In this document: piece after piece, positions 25,216-33,956 of the stretch
Layout of the letters: each line of letters starts with the position of its first letter
Position numbering within the stretch: the first letter of the stretch is position 1
Assembly: GCA_965183835.1 (NCBI GenBank)
Contig: CBCYME010000010.1
Span: 293,732 to 357,731, forward strand
Length of the DNA stretch: 64,000 bases
Reading direction: 5' to 3'
From: OMPR01 sp965183835
GTDB lineage: Bacteria > Pseudomonadota > Alphaproteobacteria > Rhodobacterales > Rhodobacteraceae
Translations under genes and position numbers: made by a program
The notes under the pieces: generated by a model
Databases searched by the model: none
The model's input: the letters and a program-made list of their open reading frames with translations, nothing else
What the model was told of the DNA's origin: nothing

Positions 25216-26049
25216 ATGCGACAGAACACAGATACAGGCATGCCTTTCATGAAGATGCACGGATTGGGCAACGACTTTGTCGTTGTCGATGCACGCGCGC
25301 ATGAAATCGCAATCACGCCCGCCCATGCCAAAGGAATCGCGCATCGCCAGTTTGGCGTTGGTTTTGATCAGCTTGCGGTCATCGAAAATGGCACAGGGGA
25401 TGCGCATCTCGTGTTCTATAATGCGGATGGATCAACATCAGGCGCGTGCGGGAATGCCACCCGCTGCATTGCGCGTCATCTCATGGACGAGACCGGTAAG
25501 ACAGAGCTGCACCTGACCACCGACCGCGGTGATCTGTGGGCGCGCGATGCGGGCCATGGCCTGACCTCTGTCAACATGGGCCCACCTCAATTGTTGTGGC
25601 ACGAAATCCCACTTGCCGAGGAAATGGACACGCTCGAACTCCCCATCGAAGGCGGCCCAACTGCAACCGGCATGGGCAATCCCCATTGCACCTATTTCGT
25701 AGACAACGCCGAGGCTATCCCTCTCGCAGAATTTGGCGCCCGCTATGAGCATCATCCGCTCTACCCACAACGCACCAATGTACAGGTGGCTCAGGTCGTG
25801 GGGCCGAATCATATTCGTATGCGGGTCTGGGAACGCGGTGTTGGCATTACGCTGGCCTCTGGGTCCTCCTCCTGCGCCACAGCGGTTGCAGCCGCACGCC
25901 GGGGCCTGACCGGGCGCAAGGTTCAGATCGATCTGGATGGCGGAACACTGCACATCGATTGGCGCGAGGATGGTGTTTGGATGACCGGGCCAACGATGCA
26001 TGTCTTTACCGGCACCTTCACCACCGCCTTTTTGGACAGCCTGACATGA
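25216..26049 (+). CDS. dapF: Diaminopimelate epimerase
   Basis: The 277-residue enzyme converts LL- to meso-diaminopimelate for lysine and peptidoglycan. The N-terminus has FMKMHGLGNDFVVVDA, and the two catalytic cysteines appear in SGACGNATRCIARH and ASGSSSCATAVAAAR. The start is uncertain: ATG 25216 gives a family-like length, while an in-frame GTG at 25180 and ATGs at 25207 and 25240 are also possible. A hairpin with a T tract (AAAGGG-tcaag-CCCTTTTTT, 25141-25160) lies just upstream. It overlaps mtaB by 4 bases (ATGA). Confidence 0.93.
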   Translation: MRQNTDTGMPFMKMHGLGNDFVVVDARAHEIAITPAHAKGIAHRQFGVGFDQLAVIENGTGDAHLVFYNADGSTSGACGNATRCIARHLMDETGKTELHLTTDRGDLWARDAGHGLTSVNMGPPQLLWHEIPLAEEMDTLELPIEGGPTATGMGNPHCTYFVDNAEAIPLAEFGARYEHHPLYPQRTNVQVAQVVGPNHIRMRVWERGVGITLASGSSSCATAVAAARRGLTGRKVQIDLDGGTLHIDWREDGVWMTGPTMHVFTGTFTTAFLDSLT

Positions 26050-27302
26050 GCGCCCCCAAATTCACCACACTGGGCTGTCGCCTGAACGCCTATGAAACCG
26101 AGGCGATGAAAGAGCTGTCACAACAGGCGGGTCTGGAAAACGCGGTGATCGTGAACACCTGCGCTGTGACGTCTGAGGCCGTGCGCAAAGCCCGCCAAGA
26201 GATTCGCAAACTGCGCCGCGAAAACCCCAATGCGCGCGTCATCGTCACCGGCTGCGCCGCCCAAACCGAACCCGAAACCTTTGCCGCCATGGACGAAGTC
26301 GACGCGGTCATCGGCAATACGGAAAAGATGCAACCCGACACCTGGAAAGGTATGGCTGCAGATTTCATCGGCCAGACCGAATCGGTGCAGGTGGATGACA
26401 TCATGTCCGTCACCGAAACCGCCGGGCACCTGATTGACGGCTTTGGCACCCGGTCGCGCGCGTATGTTCAGGTCCAAAACGGCTGCGATCACCGCTGCAC
26501 CTTTTGCATCATCCCCTACGGTCGTGGCAATTCCCGCAGCGTCCCCGCTGGGGTCGTTGTCGATCAAATCAAACGACTGGTCGACAAAGGCTATAACGAA
26601 GTGGTGCTGACCGGGGTCGATCTGACATCGTGGGGTGCCGACCTTCCTGCCACGCCAAAACTCGGCGATCTGGTGATGCGGATCCTCAAACTGGTGCCCG
26701 ATCTGCCGCGCCTGCGCATCAGCTCGATTGATTCCATCGAGGTGGATGAAAACCTGATGCAGGCCATCGCCACAGAACCGCGCCTGATGCCCCACCTGCA
26801 TCTGTCGCTCCAACATGGCGACGATCTGATTCTCAAGCGGATGAAACGCCGGCATCTGCGCGATGACGCGATTCGCTTTACCCAAGAGGCCAAGAAATTG
26901 CGCCCAGAGATGACATTCGGCGCTGATATCATCGCCGGTTTCCCGACCGAAACCGAGGCGCATTTTGAAAACTCGCTCAAGCTGGTTCAGGATTGTGACC
27001 TGACCTGGTTGCACGTCTTTCCCTACTCCAAACGCCCCGGCACCCCTGCCGCGCGAATCCCTCAGCAGATCAATGGCAACGTCATCAAAGACCGCGCCGC
27101 CCGTCTGCGGGCCATCGGCGAAACACAGGTTACCGCGCATCTGGCCCAACAGATCGGCAAGACCCACAATATCCTGATGGAAAACCCCAATATGGGCCGC
27201 ACTGAACAGTTTACCGAGGTTACGTTCACCACGCCCCAGATCGAAGGTCAGATCGTCACCGCACCGATTCTGGGTATCACCGGCACGCAGCTGACAGCCT
27301 GA
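26046..27302 (+). CDS. mtaB: tRNA t6A37 methylthiotransferase MtaB
   Basis: This 418-residue radical-SAM enzyme adds a methylthio group to t6A at position 37 of certain tRNAs. The N-terminal UPF0004 domain has cluster cysteines (TLGCRLNAYE, VNTCAVTSEA, TGCAAQT). The radical-SAM motif is CDHRCTFCIIPYGRG, followed by the GVDLTSWG element. The sequence pattern fits MtaB rather than MiaB or RimO. It is translationally coupled to dapF (ATGA overlap). Confidence 0.93.
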   Translation: MSAPKFTTLGCRLNAYETEAMKELSQQAGLENAVIVNTCAVTSEAVRKARQEIRKLRRENPNARVIVTGCAAQTEPETFAAMDEVDAVIGNTEKMQPDTWKGMAADFIGQTESVQVDDIMSVTETAGHLIDGFGTRSRAYVQVQNGCDHRCTFCIIPYGRGNSRSVPAGVVVDQIKRLVDKGYNEVVLTGVDLTSWGADLPATPKLGDLVMRILKLVPDLPRLRISSIDSIEVDENLMQAIATEPRLMPHLHLSLQHGDDLILKRMKRRHLRDDAIRFTQEAKKLRPEMTFGADIIAGFPTETEAHFENSLKLVQDCDLTWLHVFPYSKRPGTPAARIPQQINGNVIKDRAARLRAIGETQVTAHLAQQIGKTHNILMENPNMGRTEQFTEVTFTTPQIEGQIVTAPILGITGTQLTA

Positions 27303-27304
27303 AC

Positions 27305-27718
27305 TCAGGCTGGCACTGCGGCAAAGGCATCCGTGTCGTAGAATTCCTGATAGTCATAAACTTTACCGTCCCGAAACCGGCAAATGATCGCGACGGCGGC
27401 TTCAAACGTCTTGCCACTGTCGCGGTGCGTCCACCCGGTATCTGCCAGCGCGATAACGCCATCTCCATCACTTACCGTCTCTTTCAACGTCCAGTGCTCT
27501 AACGCATAGGCCTGTGTGAGATCCTCGAGATAGGCCCGCAATTGCGTCCGCCCCTTGCGCGCGGCGCTGAACAGTATCCCGTCCTGCCCCTCGCCCAAGG
27601 ATCGTATGCGCAAATCATCCGTCGCATAGTCATCCCACATCGACAGATCAGTGCCTTTGCTCGCACTCCAACGCGCATAAACTCGGCGCAGCGTTTCCGC
27701 GTTTGACTGGCTCTCCAT
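27305..27718 (-). CDS. NTF2/SnoaL-like protein
   Basis: A 137-residue single-domain protein with the NTF2-like layout: an N-terminal helix (NAETLRRVYARWSASKGTDL), a central VLDLRIRSLGEG-type strand region, and strands such as VIALADTGWTHRDSGKTFEA ending in the KVYDYQEFYDTDAF segment. This fold serves both enzymes and binding proteins, so no function is assigned. It is convergent with mtaB with a 2-bp gap. Confidence 0.7.
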   Translation of the reverse strand: MESQSNAETLRRVYARWSASKGTDLSMWDDYATDDLRIRSLGEGQDGILFSAARKGRTQLRAYLEDLTQAYALEHWTLKETVSDGDGVIALADTGWTHRDSGKTFEAAVAIICRFRDGKVYDYQEFYDTDAFAAVPA

Positions 27719-27806
27719 TGTGCTGTCTTCCTTGATATTCCCTCAATCAAAACGTGTGCGACAGGGGCCCTGAGGTCAAGTCAGGGAGAACATACCCCAA
27801 GACGCG

Positions 27807-27836
27807 AAAAAGCCCCACGCAACGCGCAGGGCTTTT
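27807..27836 (-). terminator. Terminator of the petABC operon
   Basis: AAAAGCCC, a 13-base spacer and GGGCTTTT, with a T tract on the minus strand, lie about 25 bp beyond the petC stop. It fits an intrinsic terminator for the minus-strand bc1 operon. Confidence 0.75.
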
Positions 27837-27861
27837 CCAAAACTCAACCTGTCCGCAAGGA

Positions 27862-28657
27862 TCAGCTTGCTTTCTTGCCTTTGATCGGCGCCCAAAGACG
27901 CTTGTTGGTCAGATACAGCAGGACCGACAGGATCGTCAGGATCAGAACACCAACAAAACCAGTTTGCTTACGTGCCATCATCTTGGGTTCAGCGGACCAC
28001 ATCAGGAATGCAGCGATATCCTGAGCTTCGGCTTCCAGCGAATTGCTGTGCCCATCGATATAGTCGACATCCTCACCACCCAGCGGCGGTGCCATCGAAA
28101 TCCAGCCACCCGGAAAGGCGGTGTTTTCGTAAAATGTCTTCCCAGCTTCTTCTTTTTCCTTACCGGTGTATCCGGTCAGCAAAGAGGCAATATACTCAGG
28201 ACCACCAATACCGTGGATAAACTGGTTGATCCCCGATCCGTAAGGACCGTGGAAACCAGCGCGCGACTTGGCCATCAGGCTCAGGTCTGGCGCGCCAGCA
28301 CCAGTGTTCGCCGGAAAGTGATCCGAAGGGATCGCTTCGCGGTCATCATCCAGCTCGGCATCAAAGACGGTAAAGTTTTCAGCCGCGTAAGCACGCACCT
28401 GATCACCATCCAGGCCAACACCGCCTTCGTCCCCGAGGGTCCGCAGGGGAACCTGCTTCAACCCGTGACAGGCTGCGCAGACTTCGGTGTAAACCTGCAG
28501 GCCACGCTGCAGTTGGTTTTTGGTCGTAGGTGCCGAATGGGCCTTCAAACGAGAACGCGTAGTCCTCGATATGTTGGTCTCCACCACCCGCCGCGAGTGT
28601 CGCGACAGGGGTAAGAGCGAAAGCAAGGGCAGCACCGAGTGCAAGTTTCTTGAACAT
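27862..28657 (-). pseudogene. petC: Cytochrome c1 of the bc1 complex (apparent frameshift)
   Basis: The reconstructed protein is 264 residues. It has a Sec signal peptide (MFKKLALGAALAFALTPVAT), the covalent haem motif in VYTEVCAACHGLKQV, and a C-terminal membrane anchor (FVGVLILTILSVLLYLTNKR). The frame breaks at a run of five T (28517-28521, plus strand), where GTYDQ should continue NQLQRGLQVY. Removing one base restores the family sequence. The gene is normally essential for bc1 function, so a sequencing indel is as likely as inactivation. It is third in petA-petB-petC, 15 bp after petB. Confidence 0.88.
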
Positions 28658-28672
28658 GGGTTTCGGTCCCTC

Positions 28673-30001
28673 TTATTCGGCAGGTGAGGCGTCAGACGCC
28701 TTGCCATAATGGGCGTTGAAGTCGTCTTCGATGGTCGCGGGCAGCGCATCCGGCTTTTCGATCACACCAAGCAGCGGCAAGATCACCAGGAAGTAGCCAA
28801 ACCAGTACGCAGACGCGATCAGCGAGAAGGTTGCATAAGGCTCTTCTGCGGGCATAGCACCCAGCCACATCAGGGCAAAGAAGTCGATGATCAGCAGGCG
28901 GAACCACCATTTGAACATGGGACGGTATGCACCCGAACGCACGGACGATGTGTCCAGCCATGGCGCCAGCGCCATAACGGCAATCGCACCAAACATCGCG
29001 ATAACACCAAAGAACTTGGCGTCAACGATACCGCCGGTGACGAACGAAGCGATCTGAACAACCCAGACTTCACCAGTAAAGGCACGCAGGATCGCGTAGA
29101 ACGGCAAGAAGTACCACTCAGGAACGATGTGTGCAGGCGTAACCAGCGGGTTGGCTTCGATATAGTTATCGGGGTGACCCAGATAGTTCGGCATAAAGCC
29201 AACGATCGCCCAGAAAATAACCAGTACAACGGCCAGACCCAGGAAATCCTTGATCACGAAGTAGGGCCAGAATGGCAGGGTGTCTTTTTTAACTTCTTCT
29301 TTTGAACCCTTGCGGACATCAACACCAGTCGGGTTGTTGTTACCCGTGGTGTGGAAGGCCCAGATGTGAACGACAACCATAGCAGCGATCACGAAAGGCA
29401 GCAGATAGTGCAGCGAGAAGAAGCGGTTCAGCGTGGCGTTGTCGACCGCGGGTCCGCCCAACAGCCATGTCTGCAGCGCTTCGCCCACGAACGGGATCGC
29501 ACCAAACAGGCCGGTGATCACGGTTGCGCCCCAGAACGACATCTGACCCCAAGGCAGAACATAGCCCATAAAGCCGGTGCCCATCATCAGGACAAAGATC
29601 AACATGCCCACAATCCACGTGATTTCACGCGGGGCTTTGTACGATCCATAGAACAGACCGCGGAAGATGTGGATGTAAACAGCCACAAAGAACAGCGAGG
29701 CGCCGTTTGCGTGCAGATACCGCAGCATATAGCCGCCGTTCACGTTACGCATGATGTGCTCAACGCTGGCAAAGGCCAGGTCAACATGCGGCGTATAGTG
29801 CATCACCAGAACGATGCCGGTTACGATCTGCATTACCAGGCAGAATGCCAGTACGATGCCCCAGATCCACCACCAGTTAAGGTTTTTCGGGGTCGGGATC
29901 ATGATCGTGTCGTAGATGAGCCCGACGATGGGCAGGCGGCTGTTCAGCCACTTTGCGCCATTCGATTTTGGCTCGTAATGATCGTGCGGAATTCCGGACA
30001 T
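28673..30001 (-). CDS. petB: Cytochrome b of the bc1 complex
   Basis: The 442-residue integral membrane subunit carries haems bL and bH and both quinone sites. Features seen include MHYTPHVDLAFASVEHIMR, the helix pair around FFVAVYIHIFRGLFYGSYK, GYVLPWGQMSFWGATVITG, and the Qo-site PEWY in AHIVPEWYFLPFYAILRAF. The extended loop (DVRKGSKEEVKKDTLPF) and the C-terminal eighth helix are as in the fused alphaproteobacterial form. It lies between petA (11 bp upstream) and petC. Confidence 0.97.
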   Translation of the reverse strand: MSGIPHDHYEPKSNGAKWLNSRLPIVGLIYDTIMIPTPKNLNWWWIWGIVLAFCLVMQIVTGIVLVMHYTPHVDLAFASVEHIMRNVNGGYMLRYLHANGASLFFVAVYIHIFRGLFYGSYKAPREITWIVGMLIFVLMMGTGFMGYVLPWGQMSFWGATVITGLFGAIPFVGEALQTWLLGGPAVDNATLNRFFSLHYLLPFVIAAMVVVHIWAFHTTGNNNPTGVDVRKGSKEEVKKDTLPFWPYFVIKDFLGLAVVLVIFWAIVGFMPNYLGHPDNYIEANPLVTPAHIVPEWYFLPFYAILRAFTGEVWVVQIASFVTGGIVDAKFFGVIAMFGAIAVMALAPWLDTSSVRSGAYRPMFKWWFRLLIIDFFALMWLGAMPAEEPYATFSLIASAYWFGYFLVILPLLGVIEKPDALPATIEDDFNAHYGKASDASPAE

Positions 30002-30012
30002 AATTGGCTCCC

Positions 30013-30573
30013 TTATCCCAGCTTGAGTGTTGTTTCGTCGACAAACTCGGCCACTGGAACCGGCAGGTTCTCAGGTGCGGGACCTTTGCGGATCCGGCCA
30101 GAGGTGTCGTAGTGCGAACCGTGGCACGGGCAGAACCAGCCGTGGAAATCACCAGCGCCGTCGCCCAAAGGCACACAGCCAAGGTGCGTACACACGCCCA
30201 TCATCACCAGCCATTCGCCAGCTTCGTCCATCGTCCGGTTTTCGTCCGATGCGTCAAGGCCGGGCTTGTTGGCGTTGCGGTCGTCATTGTCGATCAGATC
30301 AGACAACTCTACGGCGCGCGCCTCATCGATCTCTCCTTGGGTACGACGGCGAATAAACACCGGCTTACCCAGGAATTTAACGCTAATCTGGGTGCCGATT
30401 TCGACACCGCTCACGTCCACGCGAATCGAGGACAGCGCCTGAACATCCGCTGAGGGATTCATTTGGTTCACCAGAGGCCAAACGGCAGCCCCTGCGGTTA
30501 CAGCACCTGCGCCAGCCGTGGCGTAGTAGAGGAAATCTCTCCGGGTGCCTTCGTGGTCTTCTGCGTGGGACAC
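30013..30573 (-). CDS. petA: Rieske iron-sulfur protein of the bc1 complex
   Basis: The 186-residue subunit is exported by the Tat system as a folded 2Fe-2S protein. The N-terminus GTRRDFLYYATAGAGAVT is a Tat-type, uncleaved signal anchor. Cluster ligands are in CTHLGCVPLG and CPCHGSHYD. I start at GTG 30573 (read as Met-Ser-His-Ala-Glu-Asp), which has GGAG eight bases upstream. An upstream TTG frame extension of 12 codons seems unlikely. It is the first gene of petABC. Confidence 0.95.
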   Translation of the reverse strand: MSHAEDHEGTRRDFLYYATAGAGAVTAGAAVWPLVNQMNPSADVQALSSIRVDVSGVEIGTQISVKFLGKPVFIRRRTQGEIDEARAVELSDLIDNDDRNANKPGLDASDENRTMDEAGEWLVMMGVCTHLGCVPLGDGAGDFHGWFCPCHGSHYDTSGRIRKGPAPENLPVPVAEFVDETTLKLG

Positions 30574-30782
30574 GAGGTTTTCTCCGATTCCAGCGCCCTT
30601 GACGGGCAAACATGCATCAGTACCGCATAAAAGCGGTCACTTATCGCGGGTGTCTAGCTCGGGGAATTTGTTTCGTCCAGCGGTCATAGGCGCGCAGGAC
30701 TAGGTAAATTCAATTAGATGTCGCGACTCGGTCACACAAATTCAAGTCGCGCCACCCAACTTTCCCAGCAAAGCCCCTGTTT

Positions 30783-31394
30783 TCAGCCCTCTGGTGGACG
30801 GGTTGCGACCAAACTGGGGCGCGATTCGAATTCTTTGAACCAAGCGGCCAATCCATCGTTTCCGCGACGCCAGTTGCGGGCATCATGGCGAAAATCAACA
30901 TAGCCCAGCGCACAGGCCACCGCGATCTGCCCCATATCCAAGGGTCCAGCCAAATGTGCCATCCATCGCTGATTCAGCGCCGCACAGGCGCGTTCGATCT
31001 TGGCCCACTGCGCATCGGCCCAGCTGTCCCACTGTTTGTCCTCGGGACGCAGGCGACTTTCATAGGTCACCAACAAAGCAGCATCCAAAATCCCATCGGC
31101 CATCGCCTCTAACGTCAGGGTATCCCATTTTGCCGCCCCCTCGGGGTACAGCCCGCCATTGCCGCGCGCGTCCAGAAAGGCACAGATCACCCGGCTATCA
31201 AACAAGGTGGGGCCATCCGGGCGCTCCAACGCCGGCACTTTCGTCAAAGGATTCGTTCCCAGCAGACCTTCGGCAGGGTTCAGCGGCGTTGTCGGTGCGT
31301 TGAACAGCTCAACATCGCCCAACTGCCCTGTCTCATGCAGCAGTACCATCACTTTGCGCACATAGGGTGATGTGGGACTATAATAGAGTTTCAT
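30783..31394 (-). CDS. Glutathione S-transferase family protein
   Basis: A 203-residue two-domain GST. The thioredoxin-like N-terminal domain begins MKLYYSPTSPYVRKVMVLLH and includes the cis-Pro/Ser glutathione-binding strand KVPALERPDGPTLFDSRVIC. The all-helical C-terminal domain follows (AACALGYVDFRHDARNWRRG). The substrate is unknown. I chose ATG 31394 rather than an upstream start 11 codons earlier. It is monocistronic. Confidence 0.85.
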   Translation of the reverse strand: MKLYYSPTSPYVRKVMVLLHETGQLGDVELFNAPTTPLNPAEGLLGTNPLTKVPALERPDGPTLFDSRVICAFLDARGNGGLYPEGAAKWDTLTLEAMADGILDAALLVTYESRLRPEDKQWDSWADAQWAKIERACAALNQRWMAHLAGPLDMGQIAVACALGYVDFRHDARNWRRGNDGLAAWFKEFESRPSLVATRPPEG

Positions 31395-31585
31395 GGCAAA
31401 CGTTCCTTGACTGGATGCGACCCTCAACCGACCGCTGACTCAAGTGGTAACGCGTCTTGTCTGGGTTTCAAGGTGATGCCTGACCAAGCGTCACGTCAAT
31501 TATGCCCCCACGTCCTGTTTGAGCGACCGCCAGTCTGCCGCTTAGGCTTGCCTAACTCCTAAGACCCGCAGCAACGAGGCCCGCC

Positions 31586-32479
31586 ATGACACCCCCAGAC
31601 GCCCCTGTCAGACATTCATGTCATCTTGCGGACCTGACCCTCAGCTATGTGGAACGCCACGCAGACCTTCGCGGCACGGGGCCAACGCTGCTGTTTGCCC
31701 ATGCCACTGGATTTCATGCGCGCATCTGGGACGAGGTGATCGCCGCCCTGCCCGCCGTTCATTCCATCTGTGTCGATCTGCGTGGCCACGGTCACAGCAC
31801 CGGTGGCCCGTTTACAGATTGGTTCGATCTGGGCCGAGATATCTCAACGTTAATCGACAGGCTGGACCTGACCAATATCACCTGTGTCGGCCATTCGCTC
31901 GGGGGCCATATCCTGACCCAAGCCACCATTGCGCACCCCAACAGGGTCAAGGGTCTGATTCTTATTGATCCCGTGATCATGGCACCCGAGATCTACGCGA
32001 TGGCAGGCACGCTGTTTCCCAAAGGCACCCAACACCCCGCCGCCCAACGCAAACGCAATTTCACGTCAGTGCAGGAAATGGTGGACCGGTTCAAAGATCG
32101 CAGCCCCTATTCCCTGTTCACTCCACTGGCCCTCAAAACCTACTGCACCCACGGGCTTGTGGAACACGACGGTGCGCTCACCCTCGCCTGCGCCCCTGAG
32201 GTCGAGGCCAGTTCGTACATGTCCCCCATGACCGGCGCGCCCATCCACGACCACCTGCACACAATCACCTGCCCAGTGATCGTGTTGCGCGCAGATACGA
32301 TGGATCTGGCGTCACTGGGCGATTTCACCCGCTCACCCACATGGCCCGGCCTTGCCGGTGCAGTGGTCAATGGCACTGACATTCACCGCCCAGACCTGAG
32401 CCATTTCATGCCCATGCAGGCTCCTGATTTTGTTGCCGAAACCGTGTCACAAGCGATCGCATTGGCACCCGCAACTTAA
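31586..32479 (+). CDS. Alpha/beta-fold hydrolase
   Basis: A 297-residue hydrolase. The oxyanion region is LLFAHATGFHARIWDEVI, the nucleophile elbow is CVGHSLGGHI (Ser in GHSLGG), an acid likely lies in VIVLRADTMDLAS, and the catalytic His in the C-terminal PDLSHFMPMQ. It has no signal peptide. The substrate cannot be told from sequence. Its stop overlaps the stop of the convergent PaiB-like gene. Confidence 0.82.
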   Translation: MTPPDAPVRHSCHLADLTLSYVERHADLRGTGPTLLFAHATGFHARIWDEVIAALPAVHSICVDLRGHGHSTGGPFTDWFDLGRDISTLIDRLDLTNITCVGHSLGGHILTQATIAHPNRVKGLILIDPVIMAPEIYAMAGTLFPKGTQHPAAQRKRNFTSVQEMVDRFKDRSPYSLFTPLALKTYCTHGLVEHDGALTLACAPEVEASSYMSPMTGAPIHDHLHTITCPVIVLRADTMDLASLGDFTRSPTWPGLAGAVVNGTDIHRPDLSHFMPMQAPDFVAETVSQAIALAPAT

Positions 32480-33091
32480 ACCTCGCGCATGGCGCGGGCC
32501 AAATCCGACACCTCGGCCCCGAAACCAGTGGCTTCCATCTGTTCAGCCGCAGCCAACCGCACGTCATCGGGTTTGTTCTGGCTCATTTTCCACGTGCCCT
32601 GAACGCCCTCGATCACCATCCGACAGGGCACAATCATCCGCATCATCTTGCGCAGTGCCTCGGCATCCATCTTATCCGTGGTCCAAGGGGCTTTGGGCGT
32701 CAGGCGCGCCTCAAACTGTGCCGACTGACGATCCAAAAGATCCAGCAGCGCCGCATCCGGCAAGCGTTCCAACCGGCCCGTCAGGTGAACCGCCACATAA
32801 TTCCATGTCGGCACCTGATCCGGGGACCCCATACCAATCCGGCGACACATACCCATCCGGCCCTGAAACAGCGATTCGGGCGCTCAACGGGGTGTCCAAG
32901 GCCCGGGCGATGGGATTCGAACGCACCAAATGCAGCTCGACGATATCCCCGTCTTCGGACAACAAAAACGGAACATGACTCAGCATCGGCGCGCCGTCGA
33001 CGGCCACTGCCAGCACCCCAAATCCCCGATCCCGAGCGAATTTCAGGTTCGCCTCCGCGTCACCGGTGTGAAAAACAGGATTTGGATGCAT
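32476..33091 (-). pseudogene. PaiB/FMN-binding protein (apparent frameshift)
   Basis: Two overlapping frames together make one PaiB-family protein of about 204 residues: MHPNPVFHTGDAEANLKFAR through SGPDGYVSPDWYG, then, in the other frame, PDQVPTWNYVAVHLTGRLER to the end. The break is at a run of four G (32822-32825, plus strand); deleting one base restores WYGVPDQVPTWNYV. PaiB proteins have a split-barrel FMN-binding fold, and some act as transcription regulators. It is divergent from the FMN riboswitch, which may be meaningful or accidental. Confidence 0.78.
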
Positions 33092-33156
33092 ATTTTAGCC
33101 CTCCCCTATGCACAATTGGTCTTGCAGATCCCCACCACCATTGGCAAGGTCCGCCT

Positions 33157-33297
33157 CGTTCTCAGGGCGGGGTGAAATTCCCCACCGGCGGTAAGCGGGC
33201 GCAATCCCGTAAGCCCGCGAGCGGCCCCGTGTCAGGGGTGTCAGCAGATCTGGCGTAATTCCAGAGCCGACGGTCATAGTCCGGATGAAAGAGAACG
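33157..33297 (+). promoter_or_regulatory. FMN riboswitch (RFN element)
   Basis: The conserved core is easy to read. It opens with CGTTCTCAGGGCGGGGTGAA, has the inner CCCCACCGGCGG block, GCCCGCGAGCG, GTCAGCAGATCTGG, and ATTCCAGAGCCGACGGTCAT, and closes with GATGAAAGAGAACG pairing back to the start. It binds FMN and lowers expression of downstream flavin genes. Here it precedes ribH2 by about 70 bp. Confidence 0.95.
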
Positions 33298-33369
33298 TGC
33301 AGGTTGGGGGATACCCCCGGCCTCGCTCGTGATCGCCTTGGGTGACGTGTCAGACCAAAGGAGAGACCT

Positions 33370-33810
33370 ATGACACACACCCGCTATGCCTTTATCAAGG
33401 CACAATGGCACGCTGATATCGTCGACCGCGCGCTCGACGGCTTTCTCGAATTGATTCCCGCAGATCAGGTTGATGTCTTTGACGTCCCCGGCGCCTTTGA
33501 AATGCCGCTGATCGCACGTGATCTGGCCCAGACCGGCAAATACGCCGCCGTCGCTTGCGCCGCGTTTGTGGTTGATGGTGGTATCTATCGCCATGACTTC
33601 GTCGCCCATGCGGTTGTTGATGGCCTGATGCGCGCCAGCCTGGACACCGGCGTACCCGTCCTGTCCGTGTCCCTGACACCGCACCATTATCAGGAAACCG
33701 ACCACCACAACGCGATCTATCGCGCTCACTTTGTGGACAAAGGCCGCGAAGCCGCCCGCGCCGCACTCAGCATCACTAAGACCCGCGCCAAACTCGCCGC
33801 AAGCGCCTGA
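33370..33810 (+). CDS. ribH2: 6,7-dimethyl-8-ribityllumazine synthase, type II
   Basis: This 146-residue lumazine synthase (fourth step common to riboflavin synthesis) has the AFIKAQWHADIVDRALDGF opening, the GAFEMPLIARDLAQTGKYAA phosphate-binding region and VSLTPHHYQETDHHN. The pattern matches the Brucella/Mesorhizobium RibH2 type rather than the icosahedral RibH1. It has a strong AGGAGA ribosome site and is controlled by the FMN riboswitch upstream. No other rib gene is in the window, so RibH1 may lie elsewhere. Confidence 0.9.
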   Translation: MTHTRYAFIKAQWHADIVDRALDGFLELIPADQVDVFDVPGAFEMPLIARDLAQTGKYAAVACAAFVVDGGIYRHDFVAHAVVDGLMRASLDTGVPVLSVSLTPHHYQETDHHNAIYRAHFVDKGREAARAALSITKTRAKLAASA

Positions 33811-33862
33811 ACTGGCCTGCGTCTGACGTAAAAAGACACGAGGGATCGCCGCTTTTGGCGAC

Positions 33863-33879
33863 AGGGGGCGCTGCCCCCT
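33863..33879. repeat. GC-rich hairpin downstream of ribH2
   Basis: AGGGGGC-gct-GCCCCCT is a perfect 7-bp stem with a 3-base loop in the 146-bp ribH2-aroC gap. It has no T tract, so I call it a hairpin rather than a terminator. It may be a copy of a genome-wide repeat, which cannot be tested here. Confidence 0.45.
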
Positions 33880-33956
33880 CCCTCGGCAAAACCCGCAAAT
33901 CCGCTTGAGACCCCACGCGCACCCCGCTAAGCACGGATCGCAAAGGAGCATGCCCC

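Noticed and set aside
27754..28614. 286-codon plus-strand frame over petC
   Set aside because: It is a shadow of cytochrome c1; the minus-strand haem motif and anchor are unambiguous.
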